From Thalassotalea piscium (lineage in GTDB: Bacteria > Pseudomonadota > Gammaproteobacteria > Enterobacterales > Alteromonadaceae), in the NCBI RefSeq assembly GCF_030295935.1, contig NZ_AP027362.1:1364001-1428000 (forward strand): DNA of 64,000 bases. The letters run 5' to 3'. How positions within the stretch are numbered: position 1 is the stretch's first letter; every line of letters starts with the position of its first letter. The translations under genes were made by a program, and so were the position numbers. Of the stretch, positions 46,839 to 55,893 are shown one piece after another. The notes under the pieces were generated by a model, which saw only the letters and a list, made by a program, of their open reading frames with translations, had not been told where the DNA came from and ran no database searches.

Positions 46839-47693
46839 ATGACACTGCAGTTACCCATAACACTTAAAAAAACGAGTAGTTTTGAATCATATATGACCTA
46901 TGTTACAAGCTTACCAATGCTGAGTGAGACCCAAGAGAAAGCGCTGTTTAAAAAGTACCAAGAGCACAATGACCTGAATGCAGTACAAGAAATTGTATTA
47001 TCGCATCTGCGTTTTGTTGGGTTTATTGCTCGATCTTTTAAAGGCTATGGTTTACCTATAGAAGATCTTGTTCAAGAAGGCTCAATAGGTTTAATGAAAT
47101 CAATTAAAAAGTTTCGGCTTGATTTTGGCGTGAGGCTTTCAAGTTTTGCTGTTCATTATATCAAAGGGGAAATTCAAGAATTTGTAATACGAAATTGGCG
47201 ATTAGTTAAAGCAACAACGACAAAGGCAAAGCGTAAATTGTTTTTTAACTTAAGACGATTAAAAACGAATACAGAGTGGTTAGAGTATAGTGATAAAACG
47301 GCTATAGCTGAGTCATTAGGCGTTAGTGTCGAAGATGTGACTGAAATGGAAGTACAGCTAACGCAATCTGATGTTTTTATTGATTCATCAACTAAGAATG
47401 ACGATGAAAACTCCAGCTTCATTTGTGAAAAGTTATTGGAAGATAAGACTACCTCATTAGACAGTCAAATAATAAGAGAAGATTTTTCTGATAAGGCGAT
47501 GGCGAAAATTTATAGTGCCATTAAAGATCTCGATGATCGCAGTAGAGATATTATTACCCAAAGGTGGTTGTCAGATGATAAAAAACCGCACAAGTATTTC
47601 GCAGCAAAGTATAAAGTCTCACAAGAACGAATTAGGCAAGTGGAAGAAAAAGCTTTGGCTACAATAAAAAATAAATTATACCAGTTTCATTAA
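46839..47693 (+). CDS. RNA polymerase sigma-32 family factor (second RpoH-type)
   Basis: 284-residue group sigma factor of the RpoH type. Region 2 contains HLRFVGFIARSFKGYGLPIE, DLVQEGSIGLMKSIKKF and VHYIKGEIQEFVIRNWRLVK. The RpoH-specific box reads KRKLFFNLRRLK. Region 4 (SDDKKPHKYFAAKYKVSQERIRQVEEKA) is a helix-turn-helix for the -35. The gene is not next to ftsX, so it is probably an accessory copy (inference). An AGGAGG ribosome site precedes ATG. The last four residues (YQFH) and TAA stop are contributed by a family A repeat end. Confidence 0.92.
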   Translation: MTLQLPITLKKTSSFESYMTYVTSLPMLSETQEKALFKKYQEHNDLNAVQEIVLSHLRFVGFIARSFKGYGLPIEDLVQEGSIGLMKSIKKFRLDFGVRLSSFAVHYIKGEIQEFVIRNWRLVKATTTKAKRKLFFNLRRLKTNTEWLEYSDKTAIAESLGVSVEDVTEMEVQLTQSDVFIDSSTKNDDENSSFICEKLLEDKTTSLDSQIIREDFSDKAMAKIYSAIKDLDDRSRDIITQRWLSDDKKPHKYFAAKYKVSQERIRQVEEKALATIKNKLYQFH

Positions 47694-47811
47694 TTGGCTG
47701 AGTTATTTTATGGACAGGTTGCAGTTAAATAAACGCCTTAGCTGTTCTAATGGACAGATAAATGACCTCGAAGTTGGCTAGTAGAAATGCTCACTTAGTT
47801 AGTGAAATTGG
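47681..47811. repeat. MITE-like element, family A, copy 5
   Basis: 131 bp, TA-flanked, with ends CCAGTTTCATTAATT and (opposite strand) CCAATTTCACTAACTAAGTG. It begins inside the last codons of the rpoH-like gene and supplies its stop. A family B element follows immediately. Confidence 0.75.
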
Positions 47812-47819
47812 TATAAATA

Positions 47820-48049
47820 ACCTGAGTTCGGGATAAGCTAAGTACACCAAAGCTAAGATTTTCGCGTGTATCTGCGTATAATTTGCTACTAATAGCCAGC
47901 TATTAGGTACACAAATCAGCCTTGATTCACACAAAACTTTTAGCATTGGTTGAGTTAAAATGCACCTAGTACTTAAAAAAGTCAGCTAAGGCACTGTAAA
48001 CTATTATTTAAAATGTTTTTTATGCACACCCATTATCCCGAACTCAGGT
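47820..48049. repeat. MITE-like element, family B, copy 4
   Basis: 230 bp, ends ACCTGAGTTCGGGATAA / TTATCCCGAACTCAGGT, TA on both sides. It is almost identical to 1069-1297, including the interior TTTGCTACTAATAGCCAGCT, and lies in the same relation to a family A element. It separates the rpoH-like gene from the DegS-like gene. Confidence 0.85.
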
Positions 48050-48075
48050 TATAAATAGCTCAAAGGATGTTAACA

Positions 48076-49188
48076 ATGAACAGCAAGGTAAGTGCTTTAA
48101 AAGTCATTCGTTTAGCAATATGGGTTATTGGTGGCTTATATTTATTTACTTTGCTTTTTGCTTACTTCGAGCAATATTGGCTTGTTAAGCAAGCTCAACC
48201 TCGCGCTGTGCTTGCGAGAGGTAACCTTGCTGATAATGAATTAAGCACTATTAATATTTTTAATACAACAAGTCCCTCGGTTGTATTTATTTCTACCAAC
48301 AAGATTGTTCGTAATTATTGGACAAGAGATATTCGTAAAGTCCCTAAAGGGACAGGCTCTGGCTTTATTTGGGATGAATTTGGGCATGTAGTCACTAATT
48401 ACCATGTGATTAAAGGCGCATCTGAAGCCAATATTAGATTGAACGATGGTAGAACATTTCAAGCCAGGTTAGTGGGCATTAGTCCTAACCACGACTTAGC
48501 CGTGTTAAAAATTAATGTGCCGCTAAACATACCGCCTGCTATTCCTATAGGCTTGAGTTCAAATTTACAGGTTGGACAGTCTGTTTATGCCATTGGCAAC
48601 CCTTTTGGGCTTGACCATACATTAACCAGTGGTATTGTTTCGGCGTTGAATCGTTCTTTATCAGCAGATTCAGATCTTATTATCAATAACCTCATTCAAA
48701 CTGACGCGGCGATAAACCCTGGAAACTCTGGTGGGCCATTACTCGATAGTGCAGGGCGGTTAATTGGCATTAATACCGCAATATATAGTCCTTCTGGCGC
48801 ATATGCGGGTATTGGTTTTGCTGTGCCTGTTGATACGGTAAATAAAGTTGTACCTCAACTTATTGTTTTTGGTAAATATAGCCGTCCTTCATTGGGCATT
48901 TTTGTCGATGAAAGTATTAATAAACAAATCGCCAGCGAGCTTGGGATTGACGGAGTGATTGTGTTAGAAGTTAACTCAGATTCAGCCAACAGTTCTAAAT
49001 TGCACGCTGTAAAGGTGTCCCGTTTTGATTTTGTTATTGGTGATGTTATTCAATCGATTAATCAAGTTCCTGTAAATTCAGTTAAGTCATTATTCACAGA
49101 GTTAGATAAATATAAGATTGGTGATACCGTCTCACTTTCCCTCTTTAGTCAGGGTGAAAATAGAACAGTGCTCGTTGTTTTAGAATGA
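48076..49188 (+). CDS. HtrA-family serine protease, DegS-like
   Basis: Trypsin-like protease with one N-terminal membrane anchor (residues about 8-30, IRLAIWVIGGLYLFTLLFAY) and a single C-terminal PDZ domain, the layout of DegS. 370 residues. The catalytic triad is His in VVTNYHVIKG, Asp in NHDLAVLKI and Ser in AAINPGNSGGPLLD. DegS itself senses misfolded porins and starts sigma-E release; whether this copy does so is unknown. The start ATG 48076 has AAAGGA 9 bp upstream; an ATG at 48067 overlaps that site. It forms a stress cluster with hsp20 and the rpoH-like gene. Confidence 0.92.
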   Translation: MNSKVSALKVIRLAIWVIGGLYLFTLLFAYFEQYWLVKQAQPRAVLARGNLADNELSTINIFNTTSPSVVFISTNKIVRNYWTRDIRKVPKGTGSGFIWDEFGHVVTNYHVIKGASEANIRLNDGRTFQARLVGISPNHDLAVLKINVPLNIPPAIPIGLSSNLQVGQSVYAIGNPFGLDHTLTSGIVSALNRSLSADSDLIINNLIQTDAAINPGNSGGPLLDSAGRLIGINTAIYSPSGAYAGIGFAVPVDTVNKVVPQLIVFGKYSRPSLGIFVDESINKQIASELGIDGVIVLEVNSDSANSSKLHAVKVSRFDFVIGDVIQSINQVPVNSVKSLFTELDKYKIGDTVSLSLFSQGENRTVLVVLE

Positions 49189-49335
49189 TTTTAGTTATTT
49201 ATTTTGAAAGGATAAGTCCTTGGTGAAATAAAAATAATATTTTTATCAATAGCTTACGTTTTTGTTTTTATCCGAAAGCATAGTTCAAGTAAATAAAACC
49301 TTCTCTAGCTAAAGTAAAATATTACCCATAACGTC

Positions 49336-49355
49336 AAATGAGACTTGTTCTCATT
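49336..49355. promoter_or_regulatory. Fur-type box in the siderophore receptor promoter
   Basis: AAATGAGACTTGTTCTCATT is a near-palindrome of the Fur-box type. It overlaps a plausible -35 (TTGTTC, 49345-49350) placed 16 bp before TAATAT (49367-49372), so iron-bound Fur would block the promoter. Confidence 0.7.
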
Positions 49356-49413
49356 CGTGTTTGTGTTAATATTTGCGCCTCTTAAAAACAGTTAACCAAT
49401 TTATTGAACCGTC

Positions 49414-51504
49414 ATGAAGTTAAATCAAATTTTTATTAGTGTAAGTCTTGGGCTTTTAGCCTTATCAAATACCGCGTCTTCTAACGAAGTAAGCAATTAC
49501 GAAACAGACATTGAAGTTATACATGTAAATGGAACGTATTTTAATGACTATCAAGTTGAAAATGCCTCAGGTGCTATGCGTTCAAATGTGTCATTGCTTG
49601 AGACAGCGCAGGCGGTTACCGTAATTCCAGAAACCATTATTGACGAACAATTAGCGACCACTTTAGGTGAGGTGCTTAATAATGATGCAAGCTTATCGCC
49701 AGGCTCTAAGCAAAGAAACCGTGAAGTATTCAGCGCTAGGGGCTTTGAGTTAAGCTCTTCTACCGGCTACTTAAGAGACGGTCATCAGCATTGGTCCCAC
49801 TATCAGCAACCCATTGAAACCTTATCGCGTGTTGAAGTTATAAAAGGTCCATCAAGCATTTTATATGGTCAGTCAGCCCCTGGTGGTTTAATTAATATGG
49901 TAACTAAACAGCCTACATCTTCGCCGTTACTTGAGGTAAGCGCTGATACTGATCAAAATGGTTCAACACGCTTTATGCTTGATGCTGGGGGAGAAGTATT
50001 CGCCGACACTAATTACCGTGCGGTCTTAGTTAAGCAAGATGTTAACTTTGAACGTGAGTATCAAAATGGCGAAAAACGTGAACGTGACCGCTTTTTAGGA
50101 TCTCTGGTACTTGAGCATCAGTTAAATGATAGCCTTGTATTAAATGCTTATTATGACCGTACAAATGACAAAGCCGGTTTAGATACAGGCGCATGGTTAG
50201 ATAACAATGGTAATATTGTGAGTAATAAACACACAATAAATGACTTTTCGTGGGCGTTTACAGACATTAATGTTGAAAATATTGGCGCTAAGCTAACGTA
50301 TTTTATTAACAATGCATGGGAAGTTAAACTTGGCTATAACGAGCAGTCTTTTAAAAGGCAACGTTTCGAATCTTCTCCGAAAAAACCTTCTGATTATCAA
50401 CAGGGCGAAAGCTATGTATCTAAACCTTATGATCGTTTTGACAATTGGCAATTTAAAACGGCCTTTATTGACCTAAATGGCGAGGTTACTTTAGCAGGTG
50501 TAGAGCATAAGTTACTTTTTGGTGCTAATGGTCTCGACTATTATTACGGGCAACTAAAAACTAATGGCGACAGCATTAATTATACTCCAGGGCAACCTGA
50601 ACCAGTTCAACCTAATATTGATTATATTACTGATACTAGCTTGTATTCTAGTGAATATGATTACTATGGTATGTATTTTCAAGACTTAATTACGTTTAAC
50701 GAACAATGGCAAGTCGCCCTTGGTGCTCGTTACGATAAACAAAATAAAGAAGGTGCAGATAACGAATCATTATTACCAAAAGTAGGTGTGCTATATCATC
50801 CAATTGAAGGTAGTACAGTTTATTTAAATTATTCTGAAGGGTTTGAACCTCAACGTAGTGAAACAATAGTCAATGATCTTGATAAAAACGATGGTATGAG
50901 CCTTGATGCTATCACGTCTAAACAAGTAGAGTTAGGTGGAAAGTGGCAAGTTTCAGATCGTTTATTATTAAATGCGGCAATTTTTAATATTGAAAAAAGC
51001 GGCACGTTAATCTCTGAGCAACTTGTGGATGACCCTATTTATGAAACAGTTACTACTCAATCAGGTCTACAAAGGCATAAAGGTGTTGAATTGTCTGCGC
51101 AAGGTGCACTTACCGATAAATGGTTTGTTATGACCTCTGTAATGTATTTGAATGCAAAGTTTGAACAAGATGAAAAATATCAAGGGAAAACGCCGGTTGA
51201 TGCCCCAAAGTGGTCTGCTTCTTTGTGGTCACGTTATGAATTAACCGAAAAGTTAGCGCTTAACGCAGGGATATTTTTTCAAGGTGAACGTTATGCCGAT
51301 AATGCAAATACAGTGTCTAAAGACGCCTACAGTCGTATAGATATTGGCGCAAATTACCAAACACAAGTTATGGGTAAAAAAGTGAATTTACGACTCAATG
51401 TCGAGAATGTGCTTGATGAAGACTACTTAGCGGGTGGTGGTGTTAACAATGTAACCATTGGTGACGGTACAACTACTCGCTTTGAAATTAAAACATCGTT
51501 TTAA
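49414..51504 (+). CDS. TonB-dependent siderophore receptor
   Basis: Outer-membrane active transporter for a ferric siderophore, energised by TonB. 696 residues: a signal peptide (about 1-23), a plug domain with VSLLETAQAVTVIPETIIDE and VEVIKGPSSILYGQSAPGGL, then a 22-strand barrel ending in aromatic Phe (KTSF), as required for BAM assembly. The plug wording resembles the FhuE/FpvA/FoxA group for hydroxamate siderophores, but the ligand cannot be fixed. A Fur box precedes it and a PepSY protein follows after a hairpin. Confidence 0.94.
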   Translation: MKLNQIFISVSLGLLALSNTASSNEVSNYETDIEVIHVNGTYFNDYQVENASGAMRSNVSLLETAQAVTVIPETIIDEQLATTLGEVLNNDASLSPGSKQRNREVFSARGFELSSSTGYLRDGHQHWSHYQQPIETLSRVEVIKGPSSILYGQSAPGGLINMVTKQPTSSPLLEVSADTDQNGSTRFMLDAGGEVFADTNYRAVLVKQDVNFEREYQNGEKRERDRFLGSLVLEHQLNDSLVLNAYYDRTNDKAGLDTGAWLDNNGNIVSNKHTINDFSWAFTDINVENIGAKLTYFINNAWEVKLGYNEQSFKRQRFESSPKKPSDYQQGESYVSKPYDRFDNWQFKTAFIDLNGEVTLAGVEHKLLFGANGLDYYYGQLKTNGDSINYTPGQPEPVQPNIDYITDTSLYSSEYDYYGMYFQDLITFNEQWQVALGARYDKQNKEGADNESLLPKVGVLYHPIEGSTVYLNYSEGFEPQRSETIVNDLDKNDGMSLDAITSKQVELGGKWQVSDRLLLNAAIFNIEKSGTLISEQLVDDPIYETVTTQSGLQRHKGVELSAQGALTDKWFVMTSVMYLNAKFEQDEKYQGKTPVDAPKWSASLWSRYELTEKLALNAGIFFQGERYADNANTVSKDAYSRIDIGANYQTQVMGKKVNLRLNVENVLDEDYLAGGGVNNVTIGDGTTTRFEIKTSF

Positions 51505-51517
51505 TAACCTAAAACAG

Positions 51518-51544
51518 CCCGTTACTAGCAGCGCGAGTAACGGG
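51518..51544 (+). terminator. Hairpin between siderophore receptor and PepSY gene
   Basis: CCCGTTACT / AGTAACGGG, 9-bp perfect stem with a 9-nt loop, without a T-run. It probably attenuates transcription or protects mRNA rather than fully terminating it. Confidence 0.55.
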
Positions 51545-51599
51545 TAATAATTATTCTGCTCAAGTAAAATTTTGGGTTGCGAAAATATAAGAAAAAGAA

Positions 51600-52718
51600 A
51601 TGAATACTAGAAAACTATTTTTTTGGCTACACCTTATTATTGGTTGTAGTGCCGCACTGTTTATATTCTTAATGTCTATTACGGGTGTTGGTTTAACTTA
51701 TGAGAGACAAATGATTCAGTCAGCGCAAAGGGCTGACTTTCCTCAAATGCCAAGTACAGGAGCGGATCGTTTATCGCTTGATAATGTTATTCAAATCGCT
51801 AAAAGGTATGATACTGAAAAACCACCAACAATAAGTTTAACTAATGAGCCTAATGCGCCGTTTGTTGTGAAAGAAGGTCGTAAAACCCTTGCTTACTTAA
51901 ATCCTTATACTGGCGATGAAATGGTAGAGCCGGGAATTGATACCAAACTTTTTTTAGGTAAATTAAGAGCATTTCATCGTTGGTTAACTTTCGATGGTAA
52001 GTTCAGTGAAGTAGGGCGTTGGGTTAATGGTATTGCAAATGTAATATTTCTAATATTAGCGCTAAGCGGTTTATATTTATGGCTGCCCGTTAAATTTAAA
52101 AAAAAGGCATTTAAACAAAAGTTGATGTTAACTAAGCACCATAAAAATACACAGGCAAGGGATTATCAGTGGCATAATGTCTTTGGTTTTTATATGGCAC
52201 CTGTTTTAGTTGTTATAATTTTTACGGCTTTCTTCTTTTCATTCAAATGGCCTGGCAATACGTTAAAATCTTATGTTTCAACTGCTGCAAACCCTCTACC
52301 AACAGCTCAAGCACTAACACCAGAAGAACACGCACATCAGCTTTTGTGGCAAGCTTTATTTAATAAATTGGATACGGCATATCCTCAGTGGAAAACCATT
52401 AACTTTTCTGTGCCAAAGCGTGTTCAGAATAGGCAAACATTTACTGTTGATATGGGCAATGGCGGTGAGCCACAAAAACGTAAAACGGTTATTGTAGATA
52501 CTATGAGTGGTAGGGTAGTTGCCGAGCAGAGTTTTAATGAGTTATCTACTTATCGTAAGGTGAGAAGCTATATACGTTTTTTACATACGGGTGAAATATA
52601 TGGTTTATTCGGTCAAACCTTAGCGGGTATCGCATCGCTAATAGCTTGTTTGTTGGTGTATACCGGTGTAGCTATGTCGCTAAGACGATGGCAAAGAAGT
52701 AGGCGAGAGCTGAGTTAA
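51600..52718 (+). CDS. PepSY-associated transmembrane protein
   Basis: 372 residues with four hydrophobic helices: near the N-terminus (FFWLHLIIGCSAALFIFLMS), about 150-170 (ANVIFLILALSGLYLW), about 200-220 (APVLVVIIFTAFFFSF) and the C-terminus (LAGIASLIACLLVYTGV). Conserved His residues flank the helices (AFHRWLT, WHNVFGFY, FLHTGEIYG), typical of PepSY_TM proteins. Such proteins next to siderophore receptors are thought to be inner-membrane ferric-siderophore reductases (family knowledge, FoxB/FsrB-like); here that is inference. Likely co-transcribed with the receptor. Confidence 0.9.
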   Translation: MNTRKLFFWLHLIIGCSAALFIFLMSITGVGLTYERQMIQSAQRADFPQMPSTGADRLSLDNVIQIAKRYDTEKPPTISLTNEPNAPFVVKEGRKTLAYLNPYTGDEMVEPGIDTKLFLGKLRAFHRWLTFDGKFSEVGRWVNGIANVIFLILALSGLYLWLPVKFKKKAFKQKLMLTKHHKNTQARDYQWHNVFGFYMAPVLVVIIFTAFFFSFKWPGNTLKSYVSTAANPLPTAQALTPEEHAHQLLWQALFNKLDTAYPQWKTINFSVPKRVQNRQTFTVDMGNGGEPQKRKTVIVDTMSGRVVAEQSFNELSTYRKVRSYIRFLHTGEIYGLFGQTLAGIASLIACLLVYTGVAMSLRRWQRSRRELS

Positions 52719-52743
52719 CACGCTCTATAAGACAGCCTAATAA

Positions 52744-52771
52744 AAAACCCCTAATAAATATTAGGGGTTTA
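52744..52771. terminator. Bidirectional terminator between PepSY gene and dnaK2
   Basis: AAACCCCTAATA / TATTAGGGGTTT hairpin with A-rich left and T-rich right flanks, between convergent genes. Confidence 0.85.
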
Positions 52772-52847
52772 GGTTAGTTGCAAACATTAGTAAGTATTAA
52801 GCGCAATCAAAAGTGATGTTACTTGCTATACACATAAAGCCTAATGT

Positions 52848-54740
52848 TTATCCGTTGCTAACATCTTCAAAGTCAGCGTCTATCACATCGTCGTTACTCG
52901 CCTCTGTATTAGCTGCAGTATTGTGCTGCTCAGTTTGTTGCGATTGTGACGTTTGCATTATTTTTGCGTAAGCTTCTTCTAATGCTTTTTGTCGCATAAC
53001 AATGGCTGACTTATCATTACCATTAACGGCCATTTTTAGTTGCTCAATTAACGTTTTTAGCTCAGTTTGTTGCTCATCTGCAAAGTTGCTCATTGAAGTT
53101 TGCACCGTATGAATTAACTGATCTGCTCGGTTACGTTGCTCAACGAGTTCACGCTTTTGCTTGTCTTCAGCAGCGTGTTTGTTTGCATCATTGACCATGC
53201 GATTGATCTCATCTTCAGTTAAGCCGCTTGATGCTGTAATTTTAATGCTTTGCTCCTTACCTGTTGCTGTATCTTTGGCTGATACATGTAAAATACCGTT
53301 AGCATCAATATCAAAGGTAACTTCAACTTGTACCGAACCACGTGGGCCTTGCTTAATATCGGTTAAGTTAAATTGACCTAACGACTTATTATCTGCTGCC
53401 ATTTCACGTTGTCCTTGCAGCACATGTACCGTTACCGCAGGTTGGTTATCTTCAGCTGTTGAAAACACTTCAGAAGCCCGTGTTGGTATGGTGGTATTCT
53501 TCTCAATCAGTTTTGTCATTACGCCACCCAATGTTTCAATACCGAGTGATAATGGCGTTACATCAAGTAATAACACATCGCCAACTGTGCCTGATAAAAC
53601 ACCTGCTTGTATTGCAGCGCCCATTGCTACCGCTTCATCAGGGTTTACATCTTTACGTGGCTCTTTACCAAAGAAGGCTTTAACCGCGTCTTGCACTTTT
53701 GGCATACGTGTTTGACCACCAACCAAAATAACTTCGCTAATATCACCTTTACTTAATCCAGCATCTTTTAGTGCTTGTTCACATGGCGCTATAGTGTTTT
53801 TAACTAAATCATCAACCAACGACTCTAATTTAGCCCGAGTAACTTGCACATTTAAGTGTTTAGGGCCACTTGCATCTGCGGTAACATAAGGTAAGTTTAC
53901 GTCGGTTTGTAACGCCGATGATAACTCTATTTTTGCCTTTTCTGCCGCTTCTTTAATGCGTTGTAGTGCGAGTGAATCTTGTTTAATGTCAATCCCGCTG
54001 TCTTTTTTAAATTCATCAGCAAGGTAATTAATTAACCGTAAATCAAAGTCTTCACCACCTAAAAAGGTATCGCCATTAGTTGCTAATACTTCAAACTGCT
54101 TTTCACCATCGATGTTTGATATTTCAATAATTGACACATCAAAAGTACCCCCACCTAAGTCATAAACAACAACTTTTTGGTCGGCTTTGCTGTTTTTATC
54201 AACACCGTACGCTAATGCAGCGGCTGTTGGTTCGTTAATAATACGTTTAACATCAAGCCCTGCAATTTTACCTGCGTCTTTAGTTGCTTGGCGTTGTGAG
54301 TCATTAAAGTAAGCCGGTACGGTAATAACTGCTTCCGTTACTGTTTCGCCTAAGTAGGCTTCTGCATCTTTTTTTAACTTGCGTAGTAACTGTGCTGACA
54401 CTTCTTGTGGCGAAAGCTTTTTACCGTTAACTTCAACCCAAGCATCACCGTTATCAGCCTTAATAATTTTATATGGGGCTAACTTAATATCTTTTTGTAC
54501 TTCTTTGTCGTCGAATTTACGCCCAATGAGTCGTTTTATCGCAAATAAAGTATTGTCAGCGTTGGTTACTGATTGTCTTTTTGCAGGTTGCCCTGCTAAC
54601 GTTTCATTGTTTGCATAAGCAACAATAGAAGGGGTGGTACGACTTCCTTCTGCGTTCTCTATAATTTTTGCAACACCTGCTTCCATTACCGATACACATG
54701 AGTTTGTTGTACCTAAGTCAATTCCAATAGTTTTAGTCAT
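52848..54740 (-). CDS. Second DnaK-type Hsp70 chaperone
   Basis: Hsp70 ATPase, 630 residues, full length. Nucleotide-binding domain motifs are [15 protein letters not shown], the [18 protein letters not shown] phosphate loop and [14 protein letters not shown]. The interdomain linker is [20 protein letters not shown], followed by a substrate domain and an acidic tail ending [10 protein letters not shown]. The housekeeping dnaJ at the window start implies that the normal dnaK lies just outside, so this is probably a paralogue. ATG 54740 has AGGTG upstream. A TGTCA-N6-TGACA palindrome with a well-placed -10 lies 175 bp upstream, shared with cbpA. It is divergent from the Crp/Fnr gene. Confidence 0.95.
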   Translation of the reverse strand: MTKTIGIDLGTTNSCVSVMEAGVAKIIENAEGSRTTPSIVAYANNETLAGQPAKRQSVTNADNTLFAIKRLIGRKFDDKEVQKDIKLAPYKIIKADNGDAWVEVNGKKLSPQEVSAQLLRKLKKDAEAYLGETVTEAVITVPAYFNDSQRQATKDAGKIAGLDVKRIINEPTAAALAYGVDKNSKADQKVVVYDLGGGTFDVSIIEISNIDGEKQFEVLATNGDTFLGGEDFDLRLINYLADEFKKDSGIDIKQDSLALQRIKEAAEKAKIELSSALQTDVNLPYVTADASGPKHLNVQVTRAKLESLVDDLVKNTIAPCEQALKDAGLSKGDISEVILVGGQTRMPKVQDAVKAFFGKEPRKDVNPDEAVAMGAAIQAGVLSGTVGDVLLLDVTPLSLGIETLGGVMTKLIEKNTTIPTRASEVFSTAEDNQPAVTVHVLQGQREMAADNKSLGQFNLTDIKQGPRGSVQVEVTFDIDANGILHVSAKDTATGKEQSIKITASSGLTEDEINRMVNDANKHAAEDKQKRELVEQRNRADQLIHTVQTSMSNFADEQQTELKTLIEQLKMAVNGNDKSAIVMRQKALEEAYAKIMQTSQSQQTEQHNTAANTEASNDDVIDADFEDVSNG

Positions 54741-54887
54741 AATATTCACCTATTTCATAAAGCTTAATATAAAGGCCTGGTGCGCTTTGCTATGAAGTAG
54801 TGCGCAGTGTGACCCAATAAACAACTTGGTATAAACCTATTACTGTTTGCTTTTCGGTTTACGTTTGGTTGTTTTGTTAATGAGGCT

Positions 54888-54893
54888 ATGATA
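54888..54893 (-). promoter_or_regulatory. -10 hexamer of dnaK2 promoter
   Basis: TATCAT on the minus strand, predicted start near 54881. The centre of the upstream palindrome would then be at -41.5, the class II activator position. No good -35 hexamer is present, as expected for activator-dependent promoters. Confidence 0.55.
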
Positions 54894-54914
54894 CGGAACT
54901 AGTAGCGATGCTTC

Positions 54915-54930
54915 TGTCACAAAAGTGACA
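54915..54930. promoter_or_regulatory. Crp/Fnr-type palindrome TGTCA-N6-TGACA upstream of dnaK2
   Basis: TGTCACAAAAGTGACA, a perfect 16-bp palindrome in the dnaK2 / crp-fnr divergent region, continued by CTTAACACA. The same half-sites and the same continuation (CTTATCACA) occur at 58283-58298 before cbpA. Confidence 0.72.
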
Positions 54931-55071
54931 CTTAACACAATGTTTTTTTATTTATTTATCAGTTGTTTATTTTAGAGTGTAGCTGTAATTTTTAATTATA
55001 ATTTTTGCTATATGGCTGTAATTAGGTAAAATAAAGCCATTATTATACGTTTCGATTAAGTTAGCTTATTT

Positions 55072-55839
55072 ATGAAAGATGATGCTGTTCATTTACCACA
55101 AAAAGCAAGCCCTGTACTCGTAAAGCAAGCTAATCTTTTTTCTGATTTGCCGGCAAAGTTAATTGAAGACTTTCAGCAAGAGTTTCAATTAAACGAATGG
55201 CATAAAGATGATTACATTAATTCAGATATTTTAATGGAACGTTTTTTTGTCGTGATCGATGGTCAGTTAGAAATAAAGCAAAGTAATCCAGATACCGGTA
55301 GAGAGGCGACGTTAGACATGCTTTATGCTGGCGACTGTTTTGATTTAATAGTGCTATTTGATGACCAACCACATGATGTGATTATTTCGCCTCTTACTAC
55401 GGTAAAGTTATTGTCGGTGAAGCTTGCAACAATGCGACACTGGTTATGGACTTATCCTGAATTTAATAAGCAGTTCATGCCTTACCTAGCTAAAAAAATG
55501 CGTGAAAAAGAGCAGCAAGCCAGTAGCTTAGTATTAAATGATGTAGCCACCCGTTTAAGTCGTATTATTTTACAGCATATCAATAAAATTAAATTTTATA
55601 ACGGTACTAAAGAAGATGAGCACCACCATCATTTAGTTAATGGGTTAAATGATGAAACCTTAGCGCGAATGACAGGTTCAGTTAGGCAAGTAATTAATAA
55701 ACAATTACAGCTTTGGAAAAAAGAAGGGACTATTGACAAAAAGCGCAATCAACTGATGATTAAAGATTTAGAAGCACTTGAGCAAGAGGCAAATTTTACT
55801 CAAACCTTACCCAATGTCCCTTTCGCAAAAAATAGTTAA
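55072..55839 (+). CDS. Crp/Fnr-family transcriptional regulator
   Basis: 255 residues. A cyclic-nucleotide-binding-type beta barrel occupies about residues 20-125 (MERFFVVIDGQLEIKQ, DMLYAGDCFDL), then a long dimer helix and an HTH domain (about 155-225). The recognition helix reads MTGSVRQVINKQLQLW, so the positions matching CRP Arg180-Glu181-Arg185 are Arg205-Gln206-Lys210. A Gln at the second position fits TGTCA half-sites, as in CooA (family knowledge). The barrel does not show CRP's cAMP-contacting RE(E)xxxxRSA segment, so the signal is unknown. A His-rich loop (EDEHHHHLVNG, about 181-191) before the HTH is unusual. It lies between dnaK2 and the Bcr/CflA gene. Confidence 0.92.
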   Translation: MKDDAVHLPQKASPVLVKQANLFSDLPAKLIEDFQQEFQLNEWHKDDYINSDILMERFFVVIDGQLEIKQSNPDTGREATLDMLYAGDCFDLIVLFDDQPHDVIISPLTTVKLLSVKLATMRHWLWTYPEFNKQFMPYLAKKMREKEQQASSLVLNDVATRLSRIILQHINKIKFYNGTKEDEHHHHLVNGLNDETLARMTGSVRQVINKQLQLWKKEGTIDKKRNQLMIKDLEALEQEANFTQTLPNVPFAKNS

Positions 55840-55893
55840 AACTAGCGTTAAACACTTGGCGTTAACCATATCGTCATTATTATTGAGATTTAA

